A stretch of DNA of 64,000 bases from Prauserella rugosa (lineage in GTDB: Bacteria > Actinomycetota > Actinomycetes > Mycobacteriales > Pseudonocardiaceae), in the NCBI RefSeq assembly GCF_000719975.1, contig NZ_JOIJ01000006.1, positions 62,001 through 126,000 on the forward strand, written 5' to 3'. The notes under the pieces were generated by a model that was not told the origin of the DNA, did no database searches, and saw only the letters and a program-made list of their open reading frames with translations. This document shows, piece after piece, positions 25,628 to 33,869 of this stretch; the stretch's first letter is position 1, and the number at the start of each line of letters is the position of its first letter. The translations under genes and the position numbers were made by a program.

Positions 25628-26689
25628 CGCGCCCGACCCGCCGCCCTCGTTCCTGCCCCGCACGATGCGGCCCAGCACGGGCAGCATCAGCAGCGCGATG
25701 AACACACGGATCAGTTGCATGGCGATGATCAGCCCCACGTTCGTGGCCGACCCGACCGCGACCGCCGTGACGGCGGGCAGCCCGCCCGGCGTGGTCGCCA
25801 GGTAACCGTCGAGCATGCTGATGCCCGCGATGTCGGCGAACACGAAGCCGATCACCGCGCACACCGCGACACTCAGCACCACCTGCACCAGCACCAGCGG
25901 CATGAGCAGCACCAGCTGACGCAGCGTCGCCCTGGTGAACGACAGGCCCACCATCACCCCGATCAGGCCGTAGCCGACGGCCAGCACCGGCTCGGGGGTC
26001 TGCGTCGACGGGAACACGCCCACCGCGGCCAGCACCGCGGAGATCACGAGCGGAACGACCAAACCGGACGCGGCGAAGTGGACGACGCTCGACACGGCGA
26101 AGCCGGCCACGAGCGCCACCACGGTGAACGCCACGCCCGACCAGTCGCCCGTGGACTGGTCGGCCTGCTCCCCGCCCGACGCGCCGAGCAGGGTCGACAC
26201 CAGCGGCAACGTCAGCAGGATGAACAGCACGCGGAAGTACTGCACCGCAAGGACGATGACCTCGTCGGCGCCCACCTCACGCGCGGCGGCCGACACCCCG
26301 GAGGCACCACCGGCGATCGACGCGAACACCGCCGTCGAGGCCGTCACGTGCGGGGACAGGCGCAGCAACTGACCGATTCCCATCGTGACGACCACGGTCA
26401 GCAGCACACCCGAGAGCAGCAACACCGGTTGTGCGGCGAGCGTGCGCAACAACCCCGCGTCGAGCATCGAACCGGCGGCCACGCCGATCACCGTCATACC
26501 GGCGCGCCTGCCGACATTGGGCAACGTGACGTCCCTGCGGCTGGTGAGCGTCACGACCGCGCCTGCGACCACCCCGGCGAACAGATACGGCGACGGGAGC
26601 CCGGCCACGGCGAACACCGCGGACGCCACGCCGAACAGGACGACCAGGACGGCCCATTCGCGCACCCGCGCGTCCCCTCGCCCCTTCAC
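25607..26689 (-). CDS. AbrB-family membrane protein
   Basis: About 360 residues with roughly 10 hydrophobic segments in two internal repeats. Conserved pieces such as GRRAGMTVIGVAAGSMLDAG, ASIAGGASGVSAAAREVGAD and YLATTPGGLPAVTAVAVGS define the AbrB (ammonia monooxygenase-like, PF05145) family of uncertain transport or regulatory function. The start is uncertain: GTG 26689 follows TACAGT at 26697-26702, suggesting a leaderless mRNA, whereas ATG 26752 would add 21 polar residues. The 3' end overlaps the convergent lipoprotein gene. Confidence 0.8.
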   Translation of the reverse strand: MKGRGDARVREWAVLVVLFGVASAVFAVAGLPSPYLFAGVVAGAVVTLTSRRDVTLPNVGRRAGMTVIGVAAGSMLDAGLLRTLAAQPVLLLSGVLLTVVVTMGIGQLLRLSPHVTASTAVFASIAGGASGVSAAAREVGADEVIVLAVQYFRVLFILLTLPLVSTLLGASGGEQADQSTGDWSGVAFTVVALVAGFAVSSVVHFAASGLVVPLVISAVLAAVGVFPSTQTPEPVLAVGYGLIGVMVGLSFTRATLRQLVLLMPLVLVQVVLSVAVCAVIGFVFADIAGISMLDGYLATTPGGLPAVTAVAVGSATNVGLIIAMQLIRVFIALLMLPVLGRIVRGRNEGGGSGASTGESQ

Positions 26690-26726
26690 TGGTCCCACTG
26701 TAAGCCGCGCGATCTCGACGCGATCA

Positions 26727-26762
26727 CGGGCGGGCATCGCCCGTCCGGCCACCGGCGGCCGG
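26727..26762. terminator. Two small hairpins downstream of the IclR gene
   Basis: ACGGGC/GCCCGT (26727-26732 with 26739-26744) and CCGGCC/GGCCGG (26745-26750 with 26757-26762) form adjacent short stems in the gap between the minus-strand IclR gene (ends 26900) and the AbrB gene. They may act as a weak terminator. Nothing else is seen in this gap. Confidence 0.35.
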
Positions 26763-26899
26763 CTTCGCCGCGAGCAACGGGAAGAGCAGGACGGTGACCG
26801 CCGCCGGGCTGCGCGTACGCGGCGGGCCCACGCCCGCGAGGACCCGCCCCGGAGACCCGAGCCCCGCCCGCGGTGTTGCCACGGCCGTTCACGGCGGAC

Positions 26900-27670
26900 T
26901 CACGGCAGGCTGCGGGCGATTCCCTGCGCGGCGACGTGCAACGCCGTCAGCAGGCGGGTGCGTTCCCGTTTGAGGGTCGGCACGACGATGCCCAGCGCCG
27001 CCACCACCTCCGAGCCGCCCGCGGCACCCGGGGCGGTCCGCACGATCGGCACGGCGATGGAGCAGGCGCCCAGGGTCATCTCGTCCTCGGTGGTGGCATG
27101 TCCCTCCCGCCGCACGGCGGCGAGCTGTCTGCGCAGACGCCCCGGCTGGGTGATCGTGTGGACGGTCGGCGTACGCAGGTCGGCGGCAAGGTATGCGTCG
27201 CGGAGCTGTTCCGGCGCGTGGGCCAGCAACACCTTGCCCACGCCCGTGGCGTGCAGCGGAAGCCGCGATCCGGGACGGCTGACGACCGGTACCGACGCAC
27301 GCCCCGACAGCCGGTCGAGGTACAGCACCTCCATGCCGTCCCGTACGGCCAGGTGCACGGTCGCGCGGGTGGCCGCGTGGATGTCGCTGAGGAACGGCGA
27401 GGCCACCTGCTGCAGTTCGGTCTGTTCGGGGGCCAGCCTGCCGACGTCCCACAGCCGCCTGCCGATCACGTATCTGCCGTCGTCGCCGCGGGTCAGTGCT
27501 TCGCCCGCCGCGAGCTCACGCAACAGGCGGTGCACCGTCGGCGCCGGCAGCCCGGTGCGGCGCGCCACCTCGGCGACGCCGAGTCTGCGATGTCCGTTGT
27601 CGAACGCGTACAGCACCGCCAGCGCCCGCGACACCACGGTGGCGCCGGGTGTGGACACGTTGCCCGCCAT
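26900..27670 (-). CDS. IclR-family regulator of the pca/pob operon (proposed)
   Basis: 256 residues: a winged-helix N-terminus (ALAVLYAFDNGHRRLGVAEVAR, GLPAPTVHRLLRELA) and an IclR effector domain with RPGSRLPLHATGVGKVLLAH, MTLGACSIAVPI and AALGIVVP. The ATG at 27670 has GGAGGG six nt upstream. It is divergent from pcaH, with a perfect palindrome TTTCACTGAGTGAAA between the two genes. IclR proteins (PcaR, PcaU, PobR) commonly control protocatechuate genes, so the assignment is well supported by context, though not proved. Confidence 0.9.
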   Translation of the reverse strand: MAGNVSTPGATVVSRALAVLYAFDNGHRRLGVAEVARRTGLPAPTVHRLLRELAAGEALTRGDDGRYVIGRRLWDVGRLAPEQTELQQVASPFLSDIHAATRATVHLAVRDGMEVLYLDRLSGRASVPVVSRPGSRLPLHATGVGKVLLAHAPEQLRDAYLAADLRTPTVHTITQPGRLRRQLAAVRREGHATTEDEMTLGACSIAVPIVRTAPGAAGGSEVVAALGIVVPTLKRERTRLLTALHVAAQGIARSLP

Positions 27671-27699
27671 GCTCACCCTCCGATCGCCCACCCGACGGT

Positions 27700-27714
27700 T
27701 TTCACTGAGTGAAA
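27700..27714. promoter_or_regulatory. Palindromic operator between iclR and pcaH
   Basis: TTTCACTGAGTGAAA is a perfect 6-3-6 palindrome, 30 bp upstream of the iclR start and 45-59 bp upstream of pcaH. It is the only strong inverted repeat in this divergent gap and the likely site for the IclR protein. Confidence 0.65.
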
Positions 27715-27758
27715 GTCAACCCTAGCCCCCGCCGTGATCTCCGAGCACGATGTGGCCC

Positions 27759-28505
27759 ATGACGCCCGCAACGCAGCGGTCCATCTCCGACGAGATCGCC
27801 CGGATCCACGCCGAGGCCGAACCCGGTGAGACCCGGACCTGGCTGGACTTCGCCCCGTACCGCAGTTCGGTACTCCGACACCCGACCAAGCTCCCGCTGG
27901 CCGCCGATCCCGAGGACGTCGAGCTCTCGGCACCCGTGTTCGGCCAGTCCGATGTAGACCCCACCGAGGCGGATCTGACCCTGCACCCGCAGGGCGAACC
28001 GATCGGCGAACGGATGGTGGTCACGGGCCGGGTCCTCGATGCCGACGGTCGCCCGGTACGCCACCAGTTGGTCGAGATCTGGCAGGCCAACGCCGCGGGG
28101 CGATACGTGCACAAACGCGATCAGCACCCGGCGCCCCTCGACCCGCACTTCCACGGCGCGGGCCGGTGTCTGACCGACGACGAGGGCCGCTACCGCTTCA
28201 CCACGATCAAGCCGGGGCCCTATCCGTGGCGCAACCACCACAACGCCTGGCGGCCGGCCCACATCCACTTCTCGCTGTTCGGCCACGAGTTCACGCAGCG
28301 ACTCGTGACGCAGATGTACTTCCCCGGCGACCCGCTGTTCCCGTTCGACCCCATCTACCAGTCGATCACCGACGAGAAGGCCCGCGAACGGCTGATCGCC
28401 ACGTACGACCACGACCTGACGACCCACGAGTGGGCCACCGGATACCGCTGGGACATCGTGCTCACCGGGGCGCACGCGACACCGATGGAGGACGAGCATG
28501 TCTGA
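27759..28505 (+). CDS. pcaH: Protocatechuate 3,4-dioxygenase beta subunit
   Basis: 248 residues. The Fe(III) ligands of the intradiol family are all visible: Tyr in NAAGRYVHKRD, Tyr in PGPYPWRNH, and two His in PAHIHFSLFG. With PcaG it opens protocatechuate between the hydroxyls to give 3-carboxy-cis,cis-muconate. The second ATG (27759, MTPATQRSISDEIA) fits the family N-terminus; ATG 27750 would add three residues. It is the first gene of pcaHGBC-pobA and overlaps pcaG by 8 nt. Confidence 0.97.
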   Translation: MTPATQRSISDEIARIHAEAEPGETRTWLDFAPYRSSVLRHPTKLPLAADPEDVELSAPVFGQSDVDPTEADLTLHPQGEPIGERMVVTGRVLDADGRPVRHQLVEIWQANAAGRYVHKRDQHPAPLDPHFHGAGRCLTDDEGRYRFTTIKPGPYPWRNHHNAWRPAHIHFSLFGHEFTQRLVTQMYFPGDPLFPFDPIYQSITDEKARERLIATYDHDLTTHEWATGYRWDIVLTGAHATPMEDEHV

Positions 28506-29055
28506 CCTCGCCCCGACGCCGGGCCAGACCGTCGGCCCGTTCTTCCACTACGCACTGCCCTACGACGACGGTCCGCGACTGTCCCCTCCCGGATCGGCGG
28601 GCAGCATCCGGTTGCACGGCACGGTCTACGACGGTGCGGGCGAGCCCGTGCCGGATGCGCTCCTCGAACTCCGGCAGGCCGACGCCGCGGGGCGCATTGC
28701 CCGATCGGAGGGTTCGCTGCACCGGGACGGCCGGTTCACCGGCTGGGGACGGGCGGCCACCGACACGGCGGGCCGCTACGCCTTCACGACCGTCGAGCCG
28801 GCGCCTGCGCGCGCGGGCGCGGCCGCGTACTTCGCGGTCACGGTCTTCGCCCGCGGCCTGCTCGACCGGCTGTTCACCCGCATCTACGTGCCCGCACCCG
28901 GCCTCGAGACCGACCCGGTGCTCAGTGAGCTGCCCGAGGAGCGCCGCGCCACCCTCGTCGCGGTGCGCGAGGCCGACGGCGGCCTTCGGCACGACATCCG
29001 GCTGCAGGGCGAGCACGAGACGGTGTTCCTGACGTTCCCCGGACACGACCGATGA
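28498..29055 (+). CDS. pcaG: Protocatechuate 3,4-dioxygenase alpha subunit
   Basis: 185 residues beginning SDLAPTPGQTVGPFFHYALP, the characteristic start of PcaG. It continues as an intradiol dioxygenase fold lacking the iron ligands (for example FTTVEPAPARAGAAAYFAV in place of the His-x-His segment). It forms the structural half of the alpha-beta protomer and contributes to the active site. It overlaps pcaH by 8 nt and pcaB by 4 nt (ATGA). Confidence 0.96.
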   Translation: MSDLAPTPGQTVGPFFHYALPYDDGPRLSPPGSAGSIRLHGTVYDGAGEPVPDALLELRQADAAGRIARSEGSLHRDGRFTGWGRAATDTAGRYAFTTVEPAPARAGAAAYFAVTVFARGLLDRLFTRIYVPAPGLETDPVLSELPEERRATLVAVREADGGLRHDIRLQGEHETVFLTFPGHDR

Positions 29056-30236
29056 GTGGCCTGCTCGAACCGGGCGCCCACCGCGGCACCGAACTCACCG
29101 ACGACGACGCCGTGGCCGGTGCGCTGCGGCGGGTCGAGATCGCGTGGGTGCGCGCCCTGGCCGCGACCGGCGACCTGAACGCCGGCGAGGCCGAGCGCAT
29201 CGCGCGTGCGCTCACCGTCGCACGCCTCGACGTCGGCGAGCTGGCCCGCGAGGCGGAGTCCTCGGGAAACCCGGTGGTACCGCTCGTGGCGGCCCTGCGG
29301 CGGGCCGTGGACGACGAGCGGCTCGCCCGCGCCGTCCATCGTGGACTGACCAGCCAGGACGTGCTCGACACCGCGCTCATGCTGGTGGCAGGCTCCGCAC
29401 TCCGCCGAATCGGCGGCGATCTCACGACAGCGGCCGGCCACCTGGCCGCGCTCGCGGCGCGGCACCGCGACGACGTCATGCCGGGCCGCACGCTCACCCA
29501 GCACGCCGTTCCGGTGACGTTCGGTCTGGTAGCCGCGCAGTGGCTGGCGGGTGTACTCGACGCCCGCGACGCGGTCGCCGCGCGCGCGAGCGCCCTTCCG
29601 GTGCAGTGCGGCGGCGCGGCGGGAACGCTGTCGCTGACCGGCGAACTGGCCGCCGATCCGATCGCGACCGCCCGTGCGTTCGCAGGCGAACTCGATCTCC
29701 AGTGGCCCTCCCTGCCCTGGCACACCCGCCGCCGCCCCATCACCGACGTCGGTGACGCACTGGTCGGCGTGTGCGATGCGGCCGGGGTGATCGCCACCGA
29801 CGTCACCGTGCTCGGCAGGCCCGAGATCGGCGAGGTCCGGGAGGGCACCGCCGGTGGACGCGGCGGGTCGTCGACCATGCCGCACAAACGGAATCCGGTG
29901 CTGTCGGTCCTGATCCGCGGTGCGGCGCTGCAGGCTCCGCAGCTGGGCGCCACCCTGCACCTGGCGGCCGCGCAGGCCGTCGACCAACGCCCCGACGGCG
30001 CGTGGCACGCCGAATGGCCCACACTGCGCCGGTTGCTGAACCTGACCGCCACGGGCGCATCGCAGGCAGCCGACCTCGTCGGCGGCCTCGAGGTCGACGT
30101 CGCCGCGATGCGCGCACACGTCGATGCCGCCGCGGACGAGCTGCTCGCCGAACGCGGCGGAACCGGGGACCCCGGCGACTACCTCGGCGCCGCGGGCCGC
30201 TTCGTCGACGCCGTCCTCGACCGGCACCGCGGCTGA
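29052..30236 (+). CDS. pcaB: 3-carboxy-cis,cis-muconate cycloisomerase
   Basis: 394 residues of the fumarase/aspartase superfamily with the signature GGSSTMPHKRNPVLSVLI (about residues 273-290), and LTSQDVLDTALML and PGRTLTQHAVPVTFG earlier. It converts 3-carboxymuconate to 4-carboxymuconolactone. It is shorter than the approximately 450-residue proteobacterial PcaB, as is common in actinobacteria. The ATG overlaps the pcaG stop. Confidence 0.95.
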   Translation: MSGLLEPGAHRGTELTDDDAVAGALRRVEIAWVRALAATGDLNAGEAERIARALTVARLDVGELAREAESSGNPVVPLVAALRRAVDDERLARAVHRGLTSQDVLDTALMLVAGSALRRIGGDLTTAAGHLAALAARHRDDVMPGRTLTQHAVPVTFGLVAAQWLAGVLDARDAVAARASALPVQCGGAAGTLSLTGELAADPIATARAFAGELDLQWPSLPWHTRRRPITDVGDALVGVCDAAGVIATDVTVLGRPEIGEVREGTAGGRGGSSTMPHKRNPVLSVLIRGAALQAPQLGATLHLAAAQAVDQRPDGAWHAEWPTLRRLLNLTATGASQAADLVGGLEVDVAAMRAHVDAAADELLAERGGTGDPGDYLGAAGRFVDAVLDRHRG

Positions 30237-30298
30237 CCAGGCCCGCCGACCGCACGAGCCCCACCGCCAGGCACGACGAGCACACGACCACGACCACT

Positions 30299-30328
30299 CC
30301 AGCACGATCCAGCACGATCCACCACGAC
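30299..30328. repeat. Three 10-bp tandem units between pcaB and pcaC
   Basis: CCAGCACGAT (30299-30308), CCAGCACGAT (30309-30318) and CCACCACGAC (30319-30328) lie in the 111-nt pcaB-pcaC gap. This is the only sizeable non-coding gap in the operon. No promoter or hairpin was recognised there. Confidence 0.5.
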
Positions 30329-30347
30329 GAGTCCGACGGGAGATGCC

Positions 30348-30725
30348 ATGGCCGATCGCTACGACGACGGGATGCGGGTGCGCCGCGAGGTACTCGGCGA
30401 CGATCACGTCGACCGGGCCGAAGCGGCCAAGGACGCCTTCACCGAGGACTTCCAGGACCTGATCACGCGGTACGCGTGGGGCAGCGTGTGGACCCGCCAG
30501 GGACTCGACCGGCGCATGCGCAGCGTCGCGGTGCTCACCGCACTGCTCGCCCGCGGCCACTGGGACGAGTTCGCCATGCACGTGCGCGCGGCCCTGCGCA
30601 ACGGCCTGACCCGTGACGAGATCGGCGAGGTCATCCTGCAGAGCGCGGTGTACTGCGGCGTTCCCACCGCCAACCACGGATTCGCCGTCGCGCGGCGGGT
30701 TCTCGCCGAGGCCGACCAGGCATGA
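30348..30725 (+). CDS. pcaC: 4-carboxymuconolactone decarboxylase
   Basis: 125-residue carboxymuconolactone decarboxylase (AhpD-like fold) with MRVRREVLGDDHVDRAEA at the N-terminus, RYAWGSVWTRQGLDRRMRS, and the conserved HVRAALRNGLTRDEIGEVILQ segment. It converts 4-carboxymuconolactone to 3-oxoadipate enol-lactone. The next enzyme, enol-lactone hydrolase (PcaD), is not fused to it and is not encoded in the operon. GACGGGAG precedes the ATG, and the stop overlaps the pobA start (ATGA). Confidence 0.95.
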   Translation: MADRYDDGMRVRREVLGDDHVDRAEAAKDAFTEDFQDLITRYAWGSVWTRQGLDRRMRSVAVLTALLARGHWDEFAMHVRAALRNGLTRDEIGEVILQSAVYCGVPTANHGFAVARRVLAEADQA

Positions 30726-31912
30726 CCGCACCGGAGATCACCACGACCCGGGTCGGCATCGTCGGCGGCGGTCCGGCCGGGCTCATGCTCTCGCATCTGC
30801 TCGCCCTCCGCGGCATCGACTCGGTCGTCGTCGACCACCGCGAGCGCGCCGACATCGAACGCACCGCGAGAGCGGGCATTCTGGAGGCCGACAGCGTCCG
30901 GATGCTCAGCGAGACCGGCGTCTCGCAGCGGGTGTTGACCGAAGGCGATCGGCACCACGGCACCTGCCTGGCCTTCGGCGGCGAGGTGCACCGCATCGAC
31001 TTCCAGGAGTTGGCCGGCGCGTCGGTGTGGCTGTACCCGCAGACGGAGGTGTTCGCCGACCTCGCCGACGCCCGCGCCGCGGCCGGTGCGGACGTGCGCT
31101 TCGGTGTCCGCGACACGACCGTGCACGACGTCACCACCACCCGCCCCGCGATCCGGTTCACCGGAGCCGACGGACGCGCCCACGAGATCCGATGCCGCTA
31201 CCTCGTCGGCGCCGACGGCTCGCACAGTCTGTGCCGGCACCAGATCCCGGCCTCCGAGGTCCGGCAGTACCGCAAGGAGTATCCGTACGCCTGGTTCGGA
31301 ATCCTCTGCGAGGCACCGAAAAGCGCACCGGAACTGATCTACAACCATTCCGATCGCGGATTCGCGTTGATCAGCCAACGCACCGAGACCACCCAGCGGA
31401 TGTACTTCCAGTGCGATCCCGACACCGACGTCGATGACTGGTCCGGCGATCGCATCTGGACAGAGCTGCAGGCGCGGGTCGGCGCCAACGGACACGAGCT
31501 GGTCGAGGGTCCGATCATCGACCGATCGGTGCTCCGCTTCCGCAGCAACGTCGTGGAGCCGATGCGCCACGGTGCCATGGTGCTAGCCGGAGACGCCGCG
31601 CACACCGTTCCGCCGACGGGAGCGAAAGGCCTCAATCTCGCGCTCGCCGATGCCGCCGTGCTCGCCGAGGTACTCGAACGGGCCCTGGCCACGAAGGACG
31701 ACGACGTGCTCGACGAGTACACCCGGCGCGCATTGGATCGGGTGTGGCGTTCCCAGCACTTCTCCTACTGGATGACCGCGATGTTGCACCGCGGTCCGGG
31801 AGCCGACGAGTTCGACCTCCGCCGTCAGGTGGCCGAACTGCGCTCGGTGGTGCGGTCCACCGCCGGTGCGACCTACCTCGCCGAGGCCTACACCGGCTGG
31901 CCCGCGCGCTGA
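30722..31912 (+). CDS. pobA: 4-hydroxybenzoate 3-monooxygenase
   Basis: 396-residue group A flavoprotein monooxygenase: GGGPAG FAD motif (residues about 15-20), the PobA-type ARAGILEADSVRML segment, a DG motif in LVGADGSHSLCR, and GDAAHTVPPTGAKGLNLALAD. It hydroxylates 4-hydroxybenzoate to protocatechuate, feeding the pca genes upstream. It overlaps pcaC by 4 nt and ends the operon. Confidence 0.96.
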   Translation: MTAPEITTTRVGIVGGGPAGLMLSHLLALRGIDSVVVDHRERADIERTARAGILEADSVRMLSETGVSQRVLTEGDRHHGTCLAFGGEVHRIDFQELAGASVWLYPQTEVFADLADARAAAGADVRFGVRDTTVHDVTTTRPAIRFTGADGRAHEIRCRYLVGADGSHSLCRHQIPASEVRQYRKEYPYAWFGILCEAPKSAPELIYNHSDRGFALISQRTETTQRMYFQCDPDTDVDDWSGDRIWTELQARVGANGHELVEGPIIDRSVLRFRSNVVEPMRHGAMVLAGDAAHTVPPTGAKGLNLALADAAVLAEVLERALATKDDDVLDEYTRRALDRVWRSQHFSYWMTAMLHRGPGADEFDLRRQVAELRSVVRSTAGATYLAEAYTGWPAR

Positions 31913-32203
31913 CTCGGCTCACCACCCCCACGTGCGCGTGGGCATCACGATCAACCGGGTGGACAGCGCGGCGTCGAATCCCGCCCGGGTCGTATCCCAG
32001 GCCCGCGTGGAGATGTTCGTACTTGGCCAGGAAACCGGGCCGGAGCGTCGGATGCACGGCGACTCCGGGCCAATCGCCGGATTCCTCCACTTCGGACCGG
32101 TACGCAGGGCGTACACCCCCACCGGCCACCGGGACGGGCGTTGACATCGCGTGTGCCACGCTCGTAGCTTCCTCGATCAGGGCCATCGAATCGAGGAGCC
32201 GGC
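31913..32203 (+). promoter_or_regulatory. Non-coding gap with amidase promoter
   Basis: TTGACA (32141-32146), 18 nt, TAGCTT (32165-32170) form a good promoter 34 nt before the amidase start. The preceding 220 nt keep high GC with several open frames on both strands, none with a recognisable domain or ribosome binding site. I see no gene there. Confidence 0.55.
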
Positions 32204-33726
32204 ATGGCGATACCTCCACCCGACAACGACCGTCTGGCCGCGCTGAACGACCACTTCGCGTTCGGCCTGAGCGAGACCGACCTCGCGGAGTTCGCACCCG
32301 CCGTGGCGGGGACGCTCGGCGCGTCCGAGCGCGTCGAACAGCTCTACGCCGCCTCGGCGCCGACACCGCCCGAGCGCGACTGGTCCGAGCCCGCGGACAA
32401 CCCGCTCGGCGCCTGGTACGTGCGGACCTCGATCGAGGGTTCCTCCGGCGGCCCGCTGGCCGGCCGCACCGTCGCGATCAAGGACAACGTCGCGGTCGCC
32501 GGGGTTCCGATGATGAACGGATCGCGCACCGTCGAGGGATTCGTGCCGTCCAGGGACGCGACAGCGGTGACGCGGCTGCTCGAGGCGGGCGCGACGATCG
32601 TGGGCAAGTCGGTGTGCGAGGACCTCTGTTTCTCCGGCGGCAGCTTCACGTCGTGGCCCGGCCCGGTGCGGAATCCGTGGGACCACTCGCGCAACGCGGG
32701 CGGTTCCTCCTCGGGCAGCGCCGCACTGGTCACCACGGGAGAGGTCGACCTCGCGCTCGGCGGCGACCAGGGCGGCTCGGTGCGCATGCCGAGCGCGTTC
32801 TGCGGCGGCGTCGGCCATAAACCCACCCACGGCCTGGTGCCCTACACCGGTGCGTTCCCGATCGAGCAGACGATCGACCACCTCGGGCCGATGACCCGCA
32901 CGGTCGCCGACGCGGCGGCCATGCTGGGCGTCCTCGCCGGCCCGGACGGTTTCGATCCGCGGCAGCCCACCACCGTCGACCGGGTCGACTACACGGCGGC
33001 ACTGACGGGGTCGGTGTCGGGCGTGCGCATCGGCGTGGTCACGGAGGGATTCGCCCGCGACGGATCCGAGGCGGGCGTCGACGAGTCGGTACGCGCGGCG
33101 ATCGACCAGCTGCGGGCCGCGGGTGCCGTCGTCGAGGAGATCTCGATCCCGTGGCACGCGGACGCGATGGCGGTCTGGAACGTCATCGCCACCGAGGGCG
33201 CGGCGTTCCAGATGGTCGACGGCAACGCCTACGGCATGAACTCGTGGGGCCTCTACGACCCCGAGCTCATCGCGCACTACGCCGCCAACCGGATCACCCA
33301 CGGACACCAGCTGTCGAAGACCGTGAAGCTCGTCGGTCTCTCCGGCCGCTACACGTTCGAGCTCGGGGCGGCAAGTACTACGCGATGGCCCGCAACCTGG
33401 CCTACGAACTGCGCAAGGCCTACGACGACGCGCTGAGCGGCTACGACGTGCTCGCGATGCCCACCGTGCCCTACACCGCGCAGCCCCTCCCCGATCCGGA
33501 CGCTCCGCTGGAGGTGTACCTGTCGACGGCGTTGGGCATGCTCGCCAACTGTGCGCCGTTCGACGTCTCGGGCCATCCGGCCTGCACCGTGCCCGCAGGA
33601 CTCGTCGACCGCCGGCCCACCGGACTGATGCTCGTGGGCGGGCGGTTCGACGACGCGACCGTGCTCCGCGTGGCCGACGCCTACGAGAAGACGGTCGGCG
33701 GTTTCCCGGCACCACCGACGACGTGA
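32204..33726 (+). pseudogene. Enantioselective-amidase-family hydrolase, interrupted by a -1 frameshift at about 33362-33368
   Basis: The intact product would be about 507 residues of the amidase-signature family. Visible are NPLGAWYVRTS, AIKDNVAVAGVPMMNGSRTVEGF (catalytic Lys), GGSSSGSAALV and GGDQGGSVRMPSAFCG (cis-Ser and Ser nucleophile), and YTGAFPIEQTIDHLGPM. These closely resemble, from memory, the Rhodococcus amidases paired with nitrile hydratase. The first frame runs to residue about 387 (GRYTFEL) and then reads out of frame to a stop at 33436. The correct C-terminus (GGKYYAMARNLAYEL to AFEK-type end) continues in the next frame to 33726. One base is missing in CTCGGGGCGG. This is a sequencing error or a recent mutation, because the rest is fully conserved. 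It has its own promoter. Confidence 0.85.
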
Positions 33727-33751
33727 ACCGGGCGGCCGCCACCGGACCGCG

Positions 33752-33830
33752 GCATCCCAAGACCGCCGCATCCCAAGACAGCCGCATCCCAAGACAGCGG
33801 CATCCCAAGACCGCGGCATCCAAGACCGCG
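33752..33830. repeat. Five tandem 16-bp units
   Basis: Units GCATCCCAAGACCGCC, GCATCCCAAGACAGCC, GCATCCCAAGACAGCG, GCATCCCAAGACCGCG and a 15-bp GCATCCAAGACCGCG run head to tail from 33752 to 33830, directly after the amidase stop. No coding role is apparent. They are minisatellite-like. Confidence 0.9.
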
Positions 33831-33838
33831 ATGCCGCG
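33812..33838. terminator. Hairpin at the end of the repeat array
   Basis: CGCGGCATC (33812-33820) pairs perfectly with GATGCCGCG (33830-33838) around a 9-nt loop, formed from the last repeat unit and the following bases. It lies between the convergent amidase and dehydratase genes and may terminate both. Confidence 0.5.
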
Positions 33839-33869
33839 CTGCGAGGCGGCCGCCCCCGATCACGCCCGG

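Noticed and set aside
31913..32203. A small gene between pobA and the amidase
   Set aside because: Several frames are open on both strands, but none has a start with a ribosome binding site, a domain, or a consistent codon bias. The amidase promoter lies at its end.
33752..33830. CRISPR array
   Set aside because: The 16-bp units are contiguous without spacers and no cas gene is present.
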